From contig CANQOH010000009.1 of NCBI GenBank assembly GCA_947625425.1, positions 1-37,182 on the forward strand: a stretch of DNA of 37,182 bases, written 5' to 3'. The DNA comes from an uncultured Bacilli bacterium (GTDB lineage Bacteria; Bacillota_I; Bacilli_A; RF39; UBA660). Below, in pieces: positions 32,691-37,182 of the stretch (position 1 is the stretch's first letter; each line of letters opens with the position of its first letter). Both the position numbers and the translations under genes were made by a program. The notes beneath the pieces are model-generated. The model did no database searches. It was not told where the DNA came from and saw only the letters and a list, made by a program, of their open reading frames with translations.

Positions 32691-34226
32691 TGCTCTAGTT
32701 TCTCTTATTACAGTTATCTTAATAGTACCAGGATATTGCATCTCTTTTTCGATTTTCTCTTTCATCTCACGAGCAATCTTATAACTTTGAGTATCATCAA
32801 TTTCTTCTGGTTTAACCATTACTCTAACTTCACGACCAGCTTGCATTGCAAATGTCTTTTCAACACCTTCAAAACTATTACCAATCTCTTCTAATTGTTC
32901 TAGACGTTTGATATAGTTTTCTAGTGAATCATTTCTTGCTCCAGGTCTAGCAGCAGATAAAGTATCAGCAATTTGAACTAAAGTAGAAATAATACTTGTT
33001 GGTTCAACATCACCATGATGTGATTTAATTGCATTAATAACTACTGGATCCTCATGATACTTCTTAGCTACTTCTTCACCAAGTTCAACATGACTACCTT
33101 CTACTTCAAAATCTATTGCTTTACCAATATCATGAAGTAAACCAGCTCTTTTAGCTAAAGTAACATTCTCGCCTAATTCAGCGGCCATAAGACCACATAA
33201 ATGACCAACTTCTTTAGAATGTTGTAAGGCATTTTGACCATAACTAGTACGGAAATTTAATTTACCAATTAAGTTAACTAACTTAGGATCAACTTTAGTT
33301 AAACCTAATTCATAACATGCATCATTACCAATTTCTGTAATTTTTTCAGACATATCTTTTGAAACTTTATCATAAACTTCTTCAATTCTTGCTGGATGAA
33401 TACGTCCATCTTTAATTAAAGTTTCAATTGTAATTTTCGCAATTTCTCTTCTTAAAGGATCGAAACTTGAAATAACAATTGCTTCTGGAGTATCATCAAT
33501 AATTAAATCTACTCCTGTTACTGATTCAATTGTTCTAATATTTCTACCTTCACGACCAATTAAACGACCTTTCATTTCATCATTAGGTAGTGTAATTGTA
33601 CTAACTGTTTGTTCATTTGTTACATCATTAGCATATTTTTGCATACTTGTAACAATTAAGCTTTTAGCCATTTCATTGGCTTTTAATTTAGCTTCTGACT
33701 CTTGTTCTTTAATATAATCAGCTATTTCAAGAGACATATTTTCTTCTACTCTTTTCATGATTAAGTCATGAGCTTTTTCTTTAGAAAATTTCGCAATTGT
33801 TTCTAATTGTTCCATTTCTGATTTTAATAATTCATCAATTTTAGCTTCTTTTTCTTGTAAATCTTTTTGTTTACTAAGTAAATTATTATCTTTTTGATCT
33901 AACAAAGCATCTCTATTCTGCAGAACTTCTTCTCTTTTTTCAAGATTCTTTTCACGTTGTAATAATCTCTCTTCAGATTCTTTTAATTCTGCTTTCTTTT
34001 CTTTGATTTCTTTGTCTGTTTCTTGTTTTAAACGATAAGATTCTTCTTTTAATTCTGCTAAAGAATCTCTCTTTTGCTTTTCAGCTTCTTTTTTTGCTTG
34101 TTCAATCATTTTAGCTGTCTTATTTTCGATAGATTTACCTCTTAAATAATTAACAACTAGAAATATAATAACACCTAAAAAAATCCCCACAAGAAGTGCT
34201 AAAATGACAACGACAACATTGTCCAT
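32673..34226 (-). CDS. rny: Ribonuclease Y
   Basis: 517 residues. N-terminal membrane helix (about 5-27), a long K- and E-rich coiled coil (about 30-190), KH domain ([27 protein letters not shown], about 215-280) and HD domain with [19 protein letters not shown] (about 365) and the later [10 protein letters not shown]. RNase Y is the membrane-bound endonuclease that starts mRNA decay in Bacillota, and acts with RNase J, encoded just beyond the next gene. A strong GGAGG site is upstream of the ATG. Confidence 0.96.
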   Translation of the reverse strand: MDNVVVVILALLVGIFLGVIIFLVVNYLRGKSIENKTAKMIEQAKKEAEKQKRDSLAELKEESYRLKQETDKEIKEKKAELKESEERLLQREKNLEKREEVLQNRDALLDQKDNNLLSKQKDLQEKEAKIDELLKSEMEQLETIAKFSKEKAHDLIMKRVEENMSLEIADYIKEQESEAKLKANEMAKSLIVTSMQKYANDVTNEQTVSTITLPNDEMKGRLIGREGRNIRTIESVTGVDLIIDDTPEAIVISSFDPLRREIAKITIETLIKDGRIHPARIEEVYDKVSKDMSEKITEIGNDACYELGLTKVDPKLVNLIGKLNFRTSYGQNALQHSKEVGHLCGLMAAELGENVTLAKRAGLLHDIGKAIDFEVEGSHVELGEEVAKKYHEDPVVINAIKSHHGDVEPTSIISTLVQIADTLSAARPGARNDSLENYIKRLEQLEEIGNSFEGVEKTFAMQAGREVRVMVKPEEIDDTQSYKIAREMKEKIEKEMQYPGTIKITVIRETRAMEEAK

Positions 34227-34320
34227 TTTAAGACCTCCATATCTATTTTATAGAAAAATTATACCTAAATCTAATCATCTATATAACTATTATAAAAAAA
34301 ATTATCTAGTTTTTCAAGAC

Positions 34321-34345
34321 AAAAGAAAAACGATTATTTATCGTT
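34321..34345 (-). terminator. Terminator of the large unknown gene
   Basis: AACGAT-TATTT-ATCGTT (34329-34345) with a T-rich run on the minus strand. The stop at 34334 lies at the edge of the loop. Confidence 0.75.
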
Positions 34346-37030
34346 CTTCTTTTTAAGTAACCAGTTATCAACATCATTTTTATTCATATGTTCTTGGATA
34401 GTTGTTAAAACAGCTGTCATTTCATTTACAGCTCTTGGATCATTATCTAAAGCTTCATATTGGACTCTATTTTGAATATCTATTAAGACATACCAATCTT
34501 TAGTATAGAAAGCATATTTTAAATAGTAAGCTTTAACTTCATAAAAAGGTATTTCTTGTTTACTTTCTTTATATTTTTCATATCTAATAGCATTTATTGC
34601 TCTAATTGCTTCTAGTTGATCCAAAGCATCTTCATCTTTAAATGAACAACCTACATATTTTTCACGCGGATCATAATACTTTGTTTCTGTAGGGCCACTT
34701 TTTAATTTTCTTAAATCAGCCTTTTCATCTTTTTCAATAATTAGTAGACTTCGATGATACTCATCAGTATTACGATAAACCGGATCATCTTTTTCTAAAA
34801 TAGTTGGCGTTGGAATACTACTTGGCCAAGCAACACCTTTAGGTTTCATATAAGCCATAGCTCCTATACAAGCTACTTTAAGATAATCTTTATCTTCATT
34901 ATCTTTTGACTTTTTCATAATATCTTTAATACCAGCGCTAAAAGCTTCTGTAATTTCTGTTGGCATTTTCTTATCAACAGTTTCAATACTATTAGCGATT
35001 AATACTTCACCATTTCTTTTTAAAGGCGAAAATGATGCTATAGATCCATCTGGATTATAAACAATTAGAATACGACCATTCTCGCATAATAAAGCATGCA
35101 ATAAATGATTATGTGCTATATCTAATAATCTTATACAGCAACCAGCTTTATACCCTAAAGTATAACCAACTAATGAATCTAATCTCATTGTTTCATATCT
35201 ATAACCATTTTCTAATCTACCTGACACATAAGGTATCGATGAACTTACTCTTTTTTTCTGTTTATCATAAGTCTTAACTAACTCATCATATATTTTTTCA
35301 TTCGTATTACTTGTTTTATTACCTAGACCAACTTCATATAAAATACTTCTTAAACGATAATTATCAGGTGTTAAATCATATTTAACATTATTTACTTGTT
35401 CAGCTAAAATGATTTCTGCTTGCAAAGCTGTAATATGCCCTTTACATACATCTAGTATTTTATCAATATTATTAAATAAATAAGACCAAGATGATTGAAT
35501 AGCTGAACCTTCTTTAAATACTCTTACAATATTATTACTATCACTAAATAAGAAATGATTAAAGTCTTCATTAGGAACAGGTAATGACTTACTACCTTCT
35601 TCTCTCATTTCTGTTTTAGAAACATCTAACTTACTAACATTATCTGTAAATACTTTAGTAATTGGTCCATATTCACCACTTAATAACTTAAGTGATCTTT
35701 CAAGACCAAAAGCAAAATACATCTTGATTGCTTTAGAATATTTATCAGATAATTCATCTTGTGTTTTATCATCTAATAATCTAGCTATTCTATTAACATG
35801 TTTAACATTAATATTCATTAATTGTTCTAAACTTATTCCATGTAAATAATCCATTCTTCTAGATATAACATTAAATCTTAAGAAAAATATTGTTTTAATA
35901 TCATCTGGTTCCATAAACAAAGCTTGAACTTGTTTTTGATCAATATGTATTAATGTTGATCTTAATGAAGCATATATCTTAGTTTTTATATTTTCACTAT
36001 ATTCATTATGAATTAAAGCCTTATATATATAATCTAATAATTTATTTTCAAATGGTGAACCAATTAATTTATAACAAGCAATTTTAAATACTCTAAAAGG
36101 ATAAGTCATACCTAAATTTTCTAAAGGTATATATTGAGGTGAAACAATACTTCCGTCTTTTATTACTTGAGCTAATATTTCATTTAAATACTCATCTAAT
36201 TGTTCTTGATTAACAGCTCCATTTTTACAATCAAGTAAAATAGAAACTTCAATCGTATTTAAAGAAGCTATTTGTTCTTTAGTAATCTCTAATTTCTTTC
36301 CTTCAGCTCCTAATGACCAAAGTTTACTACTTAAAATTCGACCAATAGACATATCTGAATATGAATAACCTTTTTTAGTTTCCGTAAATAATTTATTTAC
36401 ATCTGGTGGAATCAATAGTTTTTCACAATTATTATTTAAGAAAAAACACCAACTTCTTTTAGTTTTATCACTAACAACAGGATATAAATCACTATCAATT
36501 GTTCTATTAAATAACTCTTCAATATTAATTCTTTGTAAAACTGCTTTAGGTAGTTTTTTAGAACATAAAACAATAAGTTGATAATATTTATTATTTACTA
36601 AATCGTTTAATATTTTTTCACTTTTAATTGAACGTAAAAATAATTCAACATTTCGCACTTTATCTTTAGAGAAATAAAATTCCCCTTTTTTATCTTTCTT
36701 TTCTAAATGCTTATCATAGAAAAATTTATTAGCCATCGCTTTTTCTAATAAAACATCATCACTATAAGAACCTAAACCAAGTAATATTTTTTGTAATTTA
36801 GGATAAGACCATATCTTTTCTTGAATACTAGCTGGAACCATCCTAAATATCATAAATAAGAAATCATACTCACTAATATTTAAAATATTATTAAAAACAT
36901 TATCATTATTAAAAATAGCTTCTATTTCTTCAGGTGTTAATTTTTTTAATATTTCATATATTTTTTTCTTTTCATAAGAATAACCTTTAGTTAATTTTTC
37001 GGTTGTTACATTCAATTGCATTGTATTCAT
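34334..37030 (-). CDS. Large protein of unknown function (898 residues)
   Basis: ATG 37030 with AGGTGAA before it; the GTG nine bases earlier lies in that site. No signal peptide or membrane helix is clear. The first 500 residues look like a string of helices (leucine-rich, with ELTPEEIEAIFNN- and YPKLQKILLGLG-type blocks), possibly repeat-like. Near residues 630-720 stands YTLGYKAGCCIRLLDIAHNHLLHALLC, then ILIVYNPDGSIASFSPLKRNGEVLIANSIE, a strand pattern reminiscent of the domain in PcfJ-type proteins; I give this as a weak resemblance only. The C-terminal part is charged and helix-rich. It is the gene before rny on the same strand, separated by a terminator. Confidence 0.7.
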   Translation of the reverse strand: MNTMQLNVTTEKLTKGYSYEKKKIYEILKKLTPEEIEAIFNNDNVFNNILNISEYDFLFMIFRMVPASIQEKIWSYPKLQKILLGLGSYSDDVLLEKAMANKFFYDKHLEKKDKKGEFYFSKDKVRNVELFLRSIKSEKILNDLVNNKYYQLIVLCSKKLPKAVLQRINIEELFNRTIDSDLYPVVSDKTKRSWCFFLNNNCEKLLIPPDVNKLFTETKKGYSYSDMSIGRILSSKLWSLGAEGKKLEITKEQIASLNTIEVSILLDCKNGAVNQEQLDEYLNEILAQVIKDGSIVSPQYIPLENLGMTYPFRVFKIACYKLIGSPFENKLLDYIYKALIHNEYSENIKTKIYASLRSTLIHIDQKQVQALFMEPDDIKTIFFLRFNVISRRMDYLHGISLEQLMNINVKHVNRIARLLDDKTQDELSDKYSKAIKMYFAFGLERSLKLLSGEYGPITKVFTDNVSKLDVSKTEMREEGSKSLPVPNEDFNHFLFSDSNNIVRVFKEGSAIQSSWSYLFNNIDKILDVCKGHITALQAEIILAEQVNNVKYDLTPDNYRLRSILYEVGLGNKTSNTNEKIYDELVKTYDKQKKRVSSSIPYVSGRLENGYRYETMRLDSLVGYTLGYKAGCCIRLLDIAHNHLLHALLCENGRILIVYNPDGSIASFSPLKRNGEVLIANSIETVDKKMPTEITEAFSAGIKDIMKKSKDNEDKDYLKVACIGAMAYMKPKGVAWPSSIPTPTILEKDDPVYRNTDEYHRSLLIIEKDEKADLRKLKSGPTETKYYDPREKYVGCSFKDEDALDQLEAIRAINAIRYEKYKESKQEIPFYEVKAYYLKYAFYTKDWYVLIDIQNRVQYEALDNDPRAVNEMTAVLTTIQEHMNKNDVDNWLLKKKNDK

Positions 37031-37068
37031 ATTTTTCACCTAGAAAGTTATTCTAGCACAAAGTATGC

Positions 37069-37093
37069 AGAAAAAAAAGAGAATTATTTCTCT
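37069..37093 (-). terminator. Terminator of the gene entering from the right edge
   Basis: AGAGAA-ATAA-TTCTCT on the minus strand, followed by eight T. The stop TAA (37084-37086) lies in the loop, as for several other genes here. Confidence 0.75.
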
Positions 37094-37182
37094 TCTTTGT
37101 CCTCTTTTGTAGTGTTACAATTGATGTGAAACAATTCTATATAAAAAAAGTAATTCAAGTCGTATAATTGAGTTAACGAAAA
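37084..37182 (-). CDS. C-terminal end of an unidentified gene (partial)
   Basis: An open frame runs from the right edge to TAA at 37084-37086: 32 residues ending in TTKEDKEEK. Its stop lies inside a terminator hairpin, the same arrangement as for the confident genes, which supports a real gene end. The segment is too short and AT-rich to identify; it does not look like the RecA C-terminus that is often found near rny. Confidence 0.4.
   Translation of the reverse strand, partial: FSLTQLYDLNYFFYIELFHINCNTTKEDKEEK

Noticed and set aside
1..37182. tRNA or rRNA genes
   Set aside because: I saw no GC-richer block or T-loop-like GGTTCGAATC stretch that would point to a stable RNA gene.

Overview
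This window is a very AT-rich piece of a Gram-positive-type chromosome. It uses TAA, TAG and TGA as stops. The gene set points to Bacillota, class Bacilli: PolC plus a DnaE-type second polymerase, RNase J, RNase Y, YlxM, a MIF-like tautomerase, a CotD-like spore-coat protein and a zinc-independent L28. The small, extremely AT-rich genes and many short membrane proteins resemble uncultivated gut Bacilli near RF39, Erysipelotrichales or the Mollicutes. That placement is inference. Most genes are on the minus strand. Several starts were moved downstream of the longest reading frame, because the frequent ribosome site AGGTGA carries an in-frame GTG a few bases before the true ATG.

Layout. 1-1050: 3' part of tmcAL. 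1056-2883: a small membrane protein, a MIF-like tautomerase and a Fic protein. 2970-5907: three paralogous membrane-anchored proteins around a membrane-bound XRE regulator, with the same palindromic site next to two promoters. 5945-10166: mutM, a CDF-like membrane protein that overlaps it, and polA. 10266-11836: a class I amidotransferase and an anchored protein of unknown role. 11879-20569: polC and dnaE in tandem, with a PolC about 490 residues longer than B. subtilis PolC.

20570-21880 is the main gene-poor stretch. It holds three diverged tandem copies of what looks like a type I toxin-antitoxin module. Each copy has a promoter, a Shine-Dalgarno hairpin, a 24-25 codon hydrophobic peptide, a 3' end complementary to the mRNA 5' end, and a convergent antisense RNA with its own promoter and terminator. 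The pairing segments differ between copies but stay complementary within each copy, which is strong internal evidence for RNA folding.

21881-29782: a transglutaminase-like protein, rpmB, rpoZ, a pilin-like protein, a CotD-like coat protein, a DUF5305-like membrane protein, ffh, tmk, ylxM and ftsY; ffh, ylxM and ftsY form the SRP targeting cluster, with tmk between. 29979-34226: rnjA and rny, the two main RNA-decay nucleases of such bacteria. Between them is a zinc-ribbon membrane protein whose predicted promoter has a run of seven G in its spacer. 34334-37030: a large protein of unknown function. The window ends in the last codons of another minus-strand gene. Many terminators here overlap the stop codon of the gene they end.
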